A stretch of 41,764 nt of DNA from Gammaproteobacteria bacterium (GTDB lineage Bacteria > Pseudomonadota > Gammaproteobacteria > Steroidobacterales > Steroidobacteraceae). Positions 25,403 through 34,309 of this stretch are shown one piece after another; position 1 is the first letter of the stretch; each line of letters starts with the position of its first letter. Below the pieces are notes generated by a model. That model was not told the origin of the DNA, did not search any database, and was given only the letters and a program-made list of their open reading frames with translations. The position numbers and the translations under genes are program-made. The stretch covers positions 337-42,100 of the forward strand of contig PLAH01000126.1 in NCBI GenBank assembly GCA_003134045.1. The letters run 5' to 3'.

Positions 25403-26506
25403 ATGCCCAGGCAAGAGCAGCTCGACGTTCGGCTCGATACGAGCCTCGAATCCCTGCTGGAACACGCTCCGCGAGATGGCGGCGCGAGAGTGCTGGCGAC
25501 GGTGGTAGCCACCGCCGGTTCCACTTACCGCAAACCCGGCGCGCGCATGCTCATCATGGGCGACGGCAGCTGCTACGGCCTGCTCAGCGGCGGATGTCTC
25601 GAGGCCGATCTGGGCATCCATGCTCGAGCCGTGCTCGACAGCGGCGTGCCGCGCGCAATCGAGTACGACATGCGCGGCCCCGACGACATTCTCTTCGGAA
25701 GCGGCGCCGGCTGCGAGGGCGCCATGCGGGTGCTGTTGGAACCCGCCGGCGACGGCAGCCCTGCGGCGACGGCGCTCGCCGCTGCCGGCCGCGCGGGCAA
25801 CGCCGGCCGCGCCACGTCCTTGGTTGCCGTCCACGAATCCTCGGATCTCGCGCTCGGAACCTATGCCGGAAACGCCACGCTGCCGCCCTATTTGACGCTG
25901 GCTGCCGAGCGGGCGCTGCACGAGCGGGCCTCGCACATCGTCGACTTCGAGGCTGGGGGACGGCGCAACCGCGCCTTCGTGCAGTTCCTGGCGCCGTCGC
26001 CGAGCCTATTGATCTGCGGCGGCGGCCCCGACGCGCAGCCCGTGGTCCGCGCCGCCGTCGCGCTCGGTTGGCAGGTATGCGTGGTGGACCATCGGCCTGC
26101 GTATGCGGCCCAAGAACGCTTTCCCGGCGCTATCGTGCGGCGCGCCGACGCACGCGACTTGCGCGCGGCAGTACCGATCGAACGCTGCCATGCCGTCGTG
26201 GTCATGAGCCACCACCTGCCCTCGGACGTTGCGTACCTGCGGGCGCTCGCGGAAACCGGCACACCGGGCAACGTCGGCCTGTTGGGGCCCGCGGCGCGGC
26301 GCCAGCGGGTCCTCCAAGAAGTGGGCGCCGGCGCCGAGGGGCTGCGCGCTCGGCTGCGTGGCCCCGTGGGCCTCGATATCGGTGCGGTGACGCCGGAAGG
26401 CATCGCGCTCGCCATCGTCAGCCAGATCCATGCGTGGCTCGCCGCGCATAGTGACGGCGCCCTGTTACAGGCGGAGAAACCACAGATTGGTCGCCTGGCG
26501 ATCTAG
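25403..26506 (+). CDS. XdhC/CoxI family protein
   Basis: A 367-residue protein with the two XdhC domains. The N-terminal XdhC/CoxI domain (residues about 15-85) contains VLATVVATAGSTYRKPGARM and the cysteine-bearing LLSGGCLEADLG. The C-terminal Rossmann-like domain (about 195-340) contains LLICGGGPDAQPVVRAA and VVMSHHLPSDVAYL. XdhC proteins bind molybdenum cofactor and help insert it into xanthine dehydrogenase-type enzymes. No such enzyme is encoded in this window, so this copy is an orphan here. ATG 25403 is chosen on family length; ATG 25358 would add 15 residues. It is divergent from a GntR regulator. A link to the ModA-like gene 15 kb away is speculative. Confidence 0.9.
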   Translation: MPRQEQLDVRLDTSLESLLEHAPRDGGARVLATVVATAGSTYRKPGARMLIMGDGSCYGLLSGGCLEADLGIHARAVLDSGVPRAIEYDMRGPDDILFGSGAGCEGAMRVLLEPAGDGSPAATALAAAGRAGNAGRATSLVAVHESSDLALGTYAGNATLPPYLTLAAERALHERASHIVDFEAGGRRNRAFVQFLAPSPSLLICGGGPDAQPVVRAAVALGWQVCVVDHRPAYAAQERFPGAIVRRADARDLRAAVPIERCHAVVVMSHHLPSDVAYLRALAETGTPGNVGLLGPAARRQRVLQEVGAGAEGLRARLRGPVGLDIGAVTPEGIALAIVSQIHAWLAAHSDGALLQAEKPQIGRLAI

Positions 26507-26642
26507 CGCTATGCACGCAAACCGAAGCGGTGGCGTAGAATGCGCCGCTTGGGGCTGGGGGCCCGAATACAACAACGTAGACTGCCCAAATAACGGGAAA
26601 AGACATCCTTCGTCTCGTTTAGGCGGCAGTCGGGAGAAACGC

Positions 26643-28235
26643 ATGACGAAGACTCTGAAATTCCTGGGCGCAGCGCTGCTCGCGACCCTGGCCGCGGCCT
26701 GCGGCACCAGCACGAAAACCTCCACAGGCAGCAGCAGCATCACGCCGGGCACCCTGGCCCTCGACCCGCCCTTTCGTATCGCCTCCTTGAACGCGGCGGC
26801 CTTGGGCGCCGAGCTGGGTGCGAGCGCGGCGGGCGCGGAGCTGCTGCTGGTCGCCGGCGCACCCGCCTGCGGCGTCGACTTTTATTACATCAAATTCTGG
26901 ACGGTCGGCGGCGCGAGTGAAGCCACCGAATCGTCGGGCGCCCTGATGGTGCCGACCGGCGGCGCCGGCTGTTCCGGCCCCCGCCCGGTGCTGTTGTACG
27001 CGCATGCCACGAACCCCAATCAAGCCCTGAACATCGCCGATATCACCGATCCCACCAACACCGAGGGCGCCCTGATCGCCGCCATGTTCGCGGCTCAGGG
27101 CTACATCGTCGTGGCGCCGAATTATGCGGGCTACGACATTTCGACCCTGGGCTACCATCCGTTCTTGAATGCCGCGCAGCAGTCGGGCGAGATGATGAAT
27201 ATCTTGAGCGCCGCGCGCACCGCGCTGCCGCATACGATGAGCGCCGCGACCACCGACAGCGGCCAGCTGTTCGTCACCGGCTACTCCGAGGGCGGACATG
27301 TGGCGCTGGCCACGCAACGGGCGCTGCAAGCCGCCGGCGCCACCGTCACCGCCACCGCCCCGATGTCGGGGCCGTATGCGCTCGAAGCCTTCGGCGACGC
27401 CATTTTCTATGGACAGGTCGACTTGGAGTCGACCGTGTTCGCGCCGCTGCTCACGACGAGCTATCAGCACGCCTACCAGAATGTCTACGCGGCGCCCAGC
27501 GACGTCTACTCGCCGACATATGCAACGGGTATCGACACGCTGCTGCCGAGTACGACGCCGATCGACACGATCTTCAGCACCGGCCTGCTGCCGGAGACGG
27601 CTTTGTTCAGCAGCACCACGCCGGTCATTCCGGGACAGCCCGCGCTGACCGCCGCGCTGGCTGTACCGAGCGATCCGACCAATCCCGACACGCCGCTGTT
27701 CGCAGCGGGATTCGGCTCGCCCTACCTCATCAACAATTCCTACCGCGTGGACTACATACTCGATGCCGTCGCCGATCCCGACGGCGCCGTACCCATGCCC
27801 ACCGCCGGCGTGCCGCTCGCCGCCACCGCCCCGACGCTGGGACTGCGCCTGGATTTCTACACGAATGATTTGCGCAATGGCGACTGGGCGCCGGCGGTGC
27901 CCACGCTGCTATGCGGCGGCGACCGGGATCCCACCGTCTTCTTCAGCGTGAACACCGGCACCATGGCCGCCTTCTGGAGTCCGCAGGTCGCGGCGGGCCT
28001 CATCACCGTGCTCGATGTGAATGCCGCACCGTCGGGACCTTTCGCGCAAGTCCAAGCGGGATTCATCGGCAGCCAGGCGGCGCAACTCGCCTTTTACCAA
28101 TCCGCGGAAGGCGGCAACCTGTCGCTCGCGGCGGCCGAACAGCAACTCGTGGAGGGTTATCACACGGCCGTCGCACCCTTCTGCTCGCTCGCGGCCCGGT
28201 CGTTCTTCAGCACTTTCGTGGGAGCCCAGCAATAA
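26643..28235 (+). CDS. Secreted lipase-like alpha/beta hydrolase lipoprotein
   Basis: A 530-residue exported protein. The signal peptide ends in AAAC with Cys20 as a lipidation site, followed by a Ser/Thr-rich linker. The alpha/beta-hydrolase nucleophile is Ser215 in GYSEGGH. Downstream, GGDRDPTVF around residue 427 and GYHTAVAPF around 506 provide plausible acid and histidine residues. The arrangement, with PVLLYAHATNP, APNYAGYD and AAQQSGEMMNILSAAR, fits secretory lipases of the LIP type. GGGAGAAA lies directly before the ATG. The stop overlaps the OmpW-family start by one base, so the two are co-translated. The lipid or ester substrate is unknown. Confidence 0.85.
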   Translation: MTKTLKFLGAALLATLAAACGTSTKTSTGSSSITPGTLALDPPFRIASLNAAALGAELGASAAGAELLLVAGAPACGVDFYYIKFWTVGGASEATESSGALMVPTGGAGCSGPRPVLLYAHATNPNQALNIADITDPTNTEGALIAAMFAAQGYIVVAPNYAGYDISTLGYHPFLNAAQQSGEMMNILSAARTALPHTMSAATTDSGQLFVTGYSEGGHVALATQRALQAAGATVTATAPMSGPYALEAFGDAIFYGQVDLESTVFAPLLTTSYQHAYQNVYAAPSDVYSPTYATGIDTLLPSTTPIDTIFSTGLLPETALFSSTTPVIPGQPALTAALAVPSDPTNPDTPLFAAGFGSPYLINNSYRVDYILDAVADPDGAVPMPTAGVPLAATAPTLGLRLDFYTNDLRNGDWAPAVPTLLCGGDRDPTVFFSVNTGTMAAFWSPQVAAGLITVLDVNAAPSGPFAQVQAGFIGSQAAQLAFYQSAEGGNLSLAAAEQQLVEGYHTAVAPFCSLAARSFFSTFVGAQQ

Positions 28236-28936
28236 TGAATCTCAAACTCAGCATGCTGACCGCGGTTGCCGCGACCGCTGCGTTGTCCTGCGCGTTGCCC
28301 GCTTGCGCCGACGACGAAGTATGGAACAACAGCTTTCGACTCGGCGCCTACAGCGTGTTCTACCACTCCAAGGCGGACGACCTGTCGGGTCCCTACGTGC
28401 CCGCCGGAGTCAATTTCAAGGCGAAGGATCTGGAGACGCTGTACGCCGGCTACGTCCGCAGAGTGTCATCCGCGTTCGATGTCGAACTCGCGTTGGGCTA
28501 CCCGCCCCTGAGCAAGGTCGAAGGCAGGGGTCCGGCCACATTGGGCTCGGTGCCGTACAATGGCCAGACGGTTTCGTCGGCCCGCTGGCTCTCGCCCACG
28601 CTGCTGGTGGAGTATAAGTTCCTCAGCGACAACTCGAAGTGGCGCCCCTACATCGGTGTGGGAGTCAACTACACGAACTTCTACGATCGCAACAACACCG
28701 CCCAGGGCGACGCCGCCAGCGGTGGCCCGACGCGCCTCTCGCTCACCTCATCCATCGGGCCTGCCGGAACCGTTGGCGTGGGCTACAACGTCTCGGGCCA
28801 CTGGCACTTGTACACGTCCTATTCGATTTCGCGGGTCAACACCACCATCACCGCCGACACCGCCGGCGTGATTCGCACGACGCAGATCAAGTTCGGCCCG
28901 CAGGCCTGGGTGCTCTCGGCAGGCTACTCGTTTTAA
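28235..28936 (+). CDS. ompW: OmpW-family outer-membrane protein
   Basis: A 233-residue outer-membrane barrel. The signal peptide ends PACA before DDEVW (residues 1-25). Alternating aromatic and hydrophobic strands follow, including FRLGAYSVFYHSKAD, LSPTLLVEYKFL and RPYIGVGVNYTNFYD. The C-terminal GPQAWVLSAGYSF ends in phenylalanine, the usual Bam recognition signal. OmpW barrels form narrow hydrophobic channels. The ATG overlaps the lipase stop by one base (TAATG), so porin and secreted lipase are coupled. This could let lipase products enter the cell, which is inference. Confidence 0.88.
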   Translation: MNLKLSMLTAVAATAALSCALPACADDEVWNNSFRLGAYSVFYHSKADDLSGPYVPAGVNFKAKDLETLYAGYVRRVSSAFDVELALGYPPLSKVEGRGPATLGSVPYNGQTVSSARWLSPTLLVEYKFLSDNSKWRPYIGVGVNYTNFYDRNNTAQGDAASGGPTRLSLTSSIGPAGTVGVGYNVSGHWHLYTSYSISRVNTTITADTAGVIRTTQIKFGPQAWVLSAGYSF

Positions 28937-28982
28937 GGCATCACGCGCGCTGCCGCGCCGCTGGCGCCATGGGATGACCCCG

Positions 28983-29016
28983 GGGTGCCCGGGAGAGGCG
29001 ATCTCTGTGGGCACCC
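28983..29016 (+). terminator. Hairpin downstream of the OmpW-family gene
   Basis: GGGTGCCC (28983-28990) pairs with GGGCACCC (29009-29016), and the loop contains a second short pairing (AGAG with CTCT). The stem is stable but lacks a T run, so it may be a Rho-dependent or 3-prime protecting structure. It lies 47 bp after the OmpW-family stop. Confidence 0.4.
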
Positions 29017-29071
29017 TGCCCCTCGCAGATAGCCTGCTGGTAACCTGCGGGGTACCGAACTACCCGCGAGA

Positions 29072-29086
29072 CGCTCATAATGAGCG
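29072..29086 (+). promoter_or_regulatory. 15-bp palindrome overlapping a -10-like box upstream of HDOD gene
   Basis: CGCTCAT, A, ATGAGCG forms a perfect palindrome at 29072-29086. It contains CATAAT (29076-29081), which could be the -10 of the HDOD-chaA-pot run; the -35 match (TACCGA, 29053-29058) is weak. A repressor bound here would block the promoter. Confidence 0.4.
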
Positions 29087-29113
29087 AGCATGTTCTCCGG
29101 AGGCAGCCTGATT

Positions 29114-30037
29114 ATGACTACTGTTCGAGCAGCCCCCACTTATCGGTCCGGCACACAGTCGGTCGAGGCCAACGTACCGGAGGCCTCGCCCGAGGAACGC
29201 GGTGCGGCGCTGGCATTCCTGCAGCAGCTCGCCACCGAGGTGTCCGAGGGCACGGTGGATCTGCCGTGTTTCCCCAATGTGGTGCTGCGCATCAGCGCGG
29301 CCCTTGCCAATCCGAACACCACGTCCGAGCATGTTGTCACCATCGTAGGAACTGAACCCCGGCTCGCTGCTCGGCTGCTGCAAACCGCCAATTCCGCCGC
29401 CTTCAACCCGTCGGGAAAACCGCTGACCGAACTGCGCTCGGCGGTCACTCGGATCGGACAGCACATGGTGCAAAGCATCGCCATGTCCTATGCCGTTCAC
29501 CAGATGCAGCACGAGGCTTCCCTGGTGTCGATCGCACGGCCGCTGGCCAAGCTGAGGGACAAGAGCATCGCGGTTGGATCCATCAGCCAGCTCGTCGCCG
29601 AGCGCACCAAGGTGCATACCGACATGGCGTTCCTCACCGGACTGCTGCACGGTATCGGCAGTTTGTACATCATGGCCCGGGCCGCGGGCCGCTCCGGCGA
29701 TCTCAAGAATCAGCAGTCGTGGCTGGACATCCTGGAAGGGTGGCAGGCGCCCATCGGCAGGGCCGTCCTCGAGAGCTGGGGCTTCGCCGAGCAGATGTGC
29801 GAAGCCGTCGGCGATCAACGCGATTACGAACGCAAGTGGAAACACGACGCCTCGATCACGGACGTCTTGATCGTGAGTCTCGTGCTGGCGGAAACACTGA
29901 AAAACCCGGAGCCTCGCACGGTCGCGATGCAGGGCATCAATGCCTTCGCCAGCATCGGTCTGAATGCGACGGATTGCGAGGCCACGATGGTGCGCGCCGA
30001 GCGCAGAATCGCCCTGGTGCACGACGCCCTGAAATAA
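29114..30037 (+). CDS. HDOD-domain signalling protein
   Basis: A 307-residue cytoplasmic protein with an HDOD domain over about residues 40-245. The recognisable core is LPCFPNVVLRISAALANP at 50-67, EPRLAARLLQTANSAAF at 81-97 and SAVTRIGQHMVQSIAMSYAV at 109-128. No other domain is attached, and catalytic HD residues are absent, as usual for this family. ATG 29114 is chosen because GGAGG lies ten bases upstream; ATG 29090 would add eight residues. It is followed 42 bp later by chaA. This is the second HDOD protein in the window, but unlike the one at 10.7 kb it lacks a membrane anchor. Function unknown; a regulatory role is likely. Confidence 0.83.
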   Translation: MTTVRAAPTYRSGTQSVEANVPEASPEERGAALAFLQQLATEVSEGTVDLPCFPNVVLRISAALANPNTTSEHVVTIVGTEPRLAARLLQTANSAAFNPSGKPLTELRSAVTRIGQHMVQSIAMSYAVHQMQHEASLVSIARPLAKLRDKSIAVGSISQLVAERTKVHTDMAFLTGLLHGIGSLYIMARAAGRSGDLKNQQSWLDILEGWQAPIGRAVLESWGFAEQMCEAVGDQRDYERKWKHDASITDVLIVSLVLAETLKNPEPRTVAMQGINAFASIGLNATDCEATMVRAERRIALVHDALK

Positions 30038-30079
30038 CGCCCCGAAAGCCGCGCCGAGGCGGCCGCCAGGAATGTTACG

Positions 30080-31246
30080 ATGCGTCCCGGCAGCGCAATC
30101 ATGACCACAAAACGTCACCATTCTCCCGGCCGCTTGCTTGCCGGTTTACGGCCTTGGACCCTCCTCGCGCCCGTGGCGGCGGTGGCCATCCTGATCGGCG
30201 CGAGCTTCGGGTTTGGCGGCTACTACGTCATTCTGGTCGCGCTCGGCGTCGGCGTCAGCGTGTTCGCGGCCGTGCACCACGCCGAGGTGGTGGCGCATCG
30301 GGTCGGCGAGCCGTTCGGCACGCTGGTGCTGGCGATCGCCGTGACGCTCATCGAGGTGGCGTTGATCGTGTCCTTGATGATCGCCGGCGGCGCGGCAGCC
30401 TCCTCCCTGGCGCGCGACACCGTATTCGCGGCGGTCATGATCATTCTGAACGGCATCATCGGTCTATGCCTGCTGGTGGGCGGCATCATGCATCGCGAGC
30501 AGGTCTTTTCGCTGGATGGGGTGAGCGCGGCCTTGGTGGCCCTCGCTTCCATCGCGGTGCTGACCATGGTCTTTCCGAACTTCACGGTCACCACCCCCGG
30601 CCCCTTTTATTCCCCCGGGCAGCTCATTTTGATCGCCATCGTGTCGGTGGTGGTGTACGGCACGTTCATCTTCACGCAAACGCTCGGCCATCGGCAGTTC
30701 TTTCTGGACGGCGACGCCGGCCGCACGGTTGAGGCCGCTCACGATGGCGATGGCGTCTCCGATGGGGGTCACGGTTCCGGCGTCCCGAGCAACACCGTTG
30801 CCGCGATCAGCAGCGTGCTGCTGTTGGTATGCCTGGTCGCCGTGGTGCTGCTGGCCAAGAAGCTCGCCCCCGATCTCGAGGCGGCGGTCGCCCGGCTGGG
30901 CGCTCCCGAGGCGCTGGTGGGCGTCGTCATTGCCGGCATCGTGCTGCTGCCCGAAGGGCTCGCCGCGGTGCGCGCCGCCCGTCAGAATCGTCTTCAGACC
31001 AGCCTGAATCTCGCCCTGGGATCGGCACTCGCCAGCATCGGCCTGACCATCCCGGCGGTGAGCGCGCTGTCCATCGGCATGAACTCCCAGCTCATGTTGG
31101 GCATCGATACCAAATCGATGATTCTGCTGATGCTGTCGCTGCTGGTGACCATGCTGGCGCTGCGCACCGGCCGCACCATCATTTTGCACGGCGTGGTATT
31201 GCTGGTCATTTTCGCGGTGTACCTGTTCACGACCATAGTGCCATAG
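30080..31246 (+). CDS. chaA: Ca2+/H+ antiporter, ChaA-like
   Basis: A 388-residue inner-membrane exchanger of the cation/Ca2+ family with about eleven hydrophobic segments. The first alpha-repeat includes VAHRVGEPFGTLVLAIAVTL around residues 71-90 and is followed by IEVALIVSLM. The second includes VGVVIAGIVLLPEGLAAVRA in the second half. The central loop is short and acidic/His-rich (AAHDGDGVSDGGHG), as in ChaA. E. coli ChaA is 366 residues and extrudes Ca2+, Na+ or K+ at alkaline pH. AGGA precedes the ATG at 30080; ATG 30101 is a possible alternative. It lies 12 bp before the PotD start and is probably co-transcribed with the polyamine importer. Confidence 0.9.
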   Translation: MRPGSAIMTTKRHHSPGRLLAGLRPWTLLAPVAAVAILIGASFGFGGYYVILVALGVGVSVFAAVHHAEVVAHRVGEPFGTLVLAIAVTLIEVALIVSLMIAGGAAASSLARDTVFAAVMIILNGIIGLCLLVGGIMHREQVFSLDGVSAALVALASIAVLTMVFPNFTVTTPGPFYSPGQLILIAIVSVVVYGTFIFTQTLGHRQFFLDGDAGRTVEAAHDGDGVSDGGHGSGVPSNTVAAISSVLLLVCLVAVVLLAKKLAPDLEAAVARLGAPEALVGVVIAGIVLLPEGLAAVRAARQNRLQTSLNLALGSALASIGLTIPAVSALSIGMNSQLMLGIDTKSMILLMLSLLVTMLALRTGRTIILHGVVLLVIFAVYLFTTIVP

Positions 31247-31258
31247 AAGGTGTTCCCG

Positions 31259-32320
31259 ATGCGGCAGGTCCACGTTTCACTGCTCGTGCTGGCCTTGCTG
31301 TTGCGGGTCGGCGCGGCGCACGCCGATCAGAAGCTGCGCATCATCAGCTGGGCCGATTACGTTCCCGCCGACCTGATCGCCGCATTCAAGAAGGAAACCG
31401 GCATCGACGTCGAGGTCACTCTCTCGAACAACGAGGAGATGATCTCCAAGCTGCGCGCCACGGGCGGCGCGGGTTACGATCTCGCGCAGCCATCGCAGGA
31501 CCGGATCGCCTCGGCGCAGCGCGAATTCGGCATCTATAAACCCATCGACCTCGCCAAGGTCAAGATCGAGGAATTCCAGCCGGCGCTTCTCGGCATCGTG
31601 AAACGCAACGCCACCGTCGACGGTGCGCTGTACGCACTGCCCTATCTGTGGGGGACCGATGGCCTGGTCGTCAACACCAAACGCGCCCAGGTCGCCGACT
31701 ACCCCGACCTGTGCAATGCCGCCCTCAAAGGTAAAACCGCGGTCCGGCTGCGGCGCCCGACGTTGATGGCATTCGCCTTCGCCGGCGGCAAGGACCCCTT
31801 TGCGCTGTACGGCGACCCGAAAGCCTACGCCGCGCTCATGGATCAAGTGGGCGCCACGCTCATCAAGTGCAAGCCGAATTTCAAATTCTTCTTCGACAAC
31901 AAGGATCAGCTGCTGAACGCCATCCGTTCGGGCGAAGTGGTCGCCGCAATGATGTGGGATACCGGCGGCTGGACGCTCAATCGCGACAATCCCGATATTC
32001 AATTCATCGTGCCGCGCTCCGGCGCGCTGGGATGGCTCGATACGTTCGCGTTGCCCGCGCGCGGCAAGAACGATGCCGCCGCCTACGCCTGGATCAACTT
32101 CACCATGCGTCCGGAGAACGCCGCCAAGGTCGTCAAGTCCGTGGGCAACTTCTCCGCCGCCAAGGACACCGCACCGCTGGTCGATCCGCGTCTCAAGGCG
32201 CAGTTCACGGCCGCCTTTCCGGACAGCGCATTGAAGAACATCCACTGGTACCCGGCGATTCCGTCCGGGCTCGAGGAAATCGAGGGCAAGGTACTGGATC
32301 GGATCAAGGCGGCCGATTGA
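31259..32320 (+). CDS. potD: Polyamine ABC transporter substrate-binding protein
   Basis: A 353-residue periplasmic binding protein. Residues 1-22 form a Sec signal peptide (cleaved after AAHA). The mature protein begins DQKLRIISWADYVPADLI, the classic start of PotD/PotF proteins, with the hinge and ligand-pocket stretches YALPYLWGTDGLVVN and MMWDTGGWTLNRDNP. It captures putrescine or spermidine for PotABC. ATG 31259 is chosen because AGAAGG sits eight bases upstream; a GTG at 31250 lies inside that ribosome-binding region. Its stop overlaps the TTG start of potA. Confidence 0.93.
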   Translation: MRQVHVSLLVLALLLRVGAAHADQKLRIISWADYVPADLIAAFKKETGIDVEVTLSNNEEMISKLRATGGAGYDLAQPSQDRIASAQREFGIYKPIDLAKVKIEEFQPALLGIVKRNATVDGALYALPYLWGTDGLVVNTKRAQVADYPDLCNAALKGKTAVRLRRPTLMAFAFAGGKDPFALYGDPKAYAALMDQVGATLIKCKPNFKFFFDNKDQLLNAIRSGEVVAAMMWDTGGWTLNRDNPDIQFIVPRSGALGWLDTFALPARGKNDAAAYAWINFTMRPENAAKVVKSVGNFSAAKDTAPLVDPRLKAQFTAAFPDSALKNIHWYPAIPSGLEEIEGKVLDRIKAAD

Positions 32321-33435
32321 GCAGCGCGGACCTCGTCGCCGACACGGTAACGAAGCGCTTCGCCGACCACCTCGCCGTCGACGCGCTGTCGTTCTCGGTG
32401 CAACGAGGCAGCTTTTTCTCCATTTTGGGGCCCTCGGGCTGCGGCAAGACCACGCTGCTGCGCATGATCGCGGGATTCATCGTGCCCGACGGCGGGGATA
32501 TCGTGATCGGCGGCAAGAACATGCGCGACGTGGCGCCCAATCGCCGGCCCGTCAACATGGTGTTCCAGCAGCTCGCCCTGTTCCCCATGATGTCGGTGGG
32601 CGAGAACGTCGCGTTCGGCCTGGCGCGACGCGGAGTCGCACGCGCCGAGCGCCTGCGCCGCAGCCACGCCATGCTCGAGCGCGTGGGGCTGCACGGGTCC
32701 GCCGGCAAACGCATCGACGAGTTATCGGGCGGTCAACGGCAACGCGTGGCCATCGCCCGCAGCTTGGTGCTGGAGCCCACCCTGCTCCTGCTCGATGAGC
32801 CGCTGGGCGCGCTCGACCTCAAGCTGCGCGAGCACATGAAGATCGAGCTCAAGCAGTTGCAGGCCGCCTTCGGCACGACATTCGTGTATATCACCCACGA
32901 TCAATCCGAAGCGCTGGTGCTGTCGGATCGGGTCGGGGTCATGAGTCACGGGCGTTTCGAGCAGCTCGGTACGCCGCAGGATTTGTACTACCGGCCGCAG
33001 ACGCCGTTCGTCGCGGGATTCGTGGGCGCGAACAATCGCATCGTCGGCCGCGCATCCGCCGTCAGCGGCGGCATGGTGGAAATTACCACCGCCGACGGCT
33101 GGGTCATCCACGCCCGCGGCCAGGGATCGATCGCCGTGGGCGATGCCGTCGAGGGCTTCGCGCGGCCCGAGATCGCGAGCCTCGGCCGCCACGCCCGGGA
33201 ACTTCCCGGCGGACAGCCGTCCCATTCAGGACAGGTACAGAGTCTGCTGTTCGACGGCGCCAATTCCGCGGTGCTGCTCGAGGAGACTCGAACGCGCCGC
33301 GAGTTTCGCATCGCCCTGCCTCAGACCGGACAATTCAGCGATCTGAAATCCCAGGAAGCGGTGCACTTCAGCTTCGATCCGGAACGGGCGGTGTGCTTTC
33401 CCGCCCGCGCGGGCGCCGCGGGACAGGATGGCTAG
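32317..33435 (+). CDS. potA: Polyamine ABC transporter ATP-binding protein (TTG start)
   Basis: A 372-residue ATPase. Walker A GPSGCGKTT is at residues 38-46, the Q-loop is FQQLALFP, the signature is LSGGQRQRVAIARSL, Walker B is LLLLDEPLGALD and the H-loop is ITHDQSE. A TOBE-like beta domain follows to the end. No ATG or GTG fits; the TTG at 32317 overlaps the potD stop as TTGA and gives MSSADLVADTV. The longer open frame from 31867 overlaps potD and is not coding. The protein energises PotB/PotC. Its stop overlaps the potB start by eight bases. Confidence 0.93.
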   Translation: MSSADLVADTVTKRFADHLAVDALSFSVQRGSFFSILGPSGCGKTTLLRMIAGFIVPDGGDIVIGGKNMRDVAPNRRPVNMVFQQLALFPMMSVGENVAFGLARRGVARAERLRRSHAMLERVGLHGSAGKRIDELSGGQRQRVAIARSLVLEPTLLLLDEPLGALDLKLREHMKIELKQLQAAFGTTFVYITHDQSEALVLSDRVGVMSHGRFEQLGTPQDLYYRPQTPFVAGFVGANNRIVGRASAVSGGMVEITTADGWVIHARGQGSIAVGDAVEGFARPEIASLGRHARELPGGQPSHSGQVQSLLFDGANSAVLLEETRTRREFRIALPQTGQFSDLKSQEAVHFSFDPERAVCFPARAGAAGQDG

Positions 33436-34309
33436 CACGGCCGCGAAGTCCTGGCAGGGCAGGCTCAGCCTGGGCTTGTTGCTGGCCCCCGCCCTGCTGT
33501 GGCTCGGCGCACTGGTCATTCTGCCGCACGTCGATCTCGCCGTGCTGTCGTTTCGCGAAAGGGTGGGCGCCCGCCACTACGTGGCCAGCCTGGCTCAATA
33601 TAGAACCTTCTTCGCCGAACCTCTGTACTGGCACGTATTCGTTCGCACCGCGCTCATGTCCATCATCGCCACGTTGCTGACGTTGGCGCTCGCCTTTCCG
33701 ATCGCCTGGGTGATCGCCAAGGTCGCACGCGGCCGTGCGAGCTCGCTGCTGTTCATCCTGTGCTTGATTCCGTTCTGGGTGAGCGAGACCGTGCGCACCT
33801 TGGGGTGGATGATTCTGCTGCGCGAGTCCGGCGTGCTGCCGGCGTTGCTGGTGAAGCTGGGCATCACGGCGGTGCCGGTCGAATTGCTGTATCACGACGC
33901 GACCATTCTGGTGGGGTTGATCTATACCTCTCTCCTCTTCATGGTGATACCGCTCATCTCGAGCCTGGAGAGTCTGGACAATTCACTGATCGAGGCCGCG
34001 TACGACCTCGGCGCCGGCGGCTTCGCCGTGCTGCGCACCATCGTCGTCCCGCACGCGGCTCCCGGCATCACGGCCGGCTGCATCATCGTCTTCATGCTCA
34101 CGCTGGGCAATTACCTCACCCCCACGCTGCTCGGCGGCAAGAACTCGCAATGGTTCACCGAGCAAATCTATACGCAGTTCATTACCCGATTCAATTGGGA
34201 GCAGGGTGCCGCATTCGGCTTCCTGCTCCTCGCCGTGTCCACCACCATGGTGGTGATCGGTCTGCGCCTCGCCGGGCAAAGCTTCGGCGACGTCATGCGC
34301 CGCACATGA
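33428..34309 (+). CDS. potB: Polyamine ABC transporter permease B
   Basis: A 293-residue inner-membrane permease with six hydrophobic segments, starting at LSLGLLLAPALLWLGALVIL. The cytoplasmic EAA coupling loop is IEAAYDLGAGGFAVLRTIVV in the second half. This matches the PotB/PotH family, which pairs with PotC to form the polyamine channel. The ATG at 33428 overlaps the potA coding end by eight bases, and potC overlaps this gene's stop by ATGA. Translation is therefore coupled along the whole potDABC series. Confidence 0.93.
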   Translation: MASTAAKSWQGRLSLGLLLAPALLWLGALVILPHVDLAVLSFRERVGARHYVASLAQYRTFFAEPLYWHVFVRTALMSIIATLLTLALAFPIAWVIAKVARGRASSLLFILCLIPFWVSETVRTLGWMILLRESGVLPALLVKLGITAVPVELLYHDATILVGLIYTSLLFMVIPLISSLESLDNSLIEAAYDLGAGGFAVLRTIVVPHAAPGITAGCIIVFMLTLGNYLTPTLLGGKNSQWFTEQIYTQFITRFNWEQGAAFGFLLLAVSTTMVVIGLRLAGQSFGDVMRRT

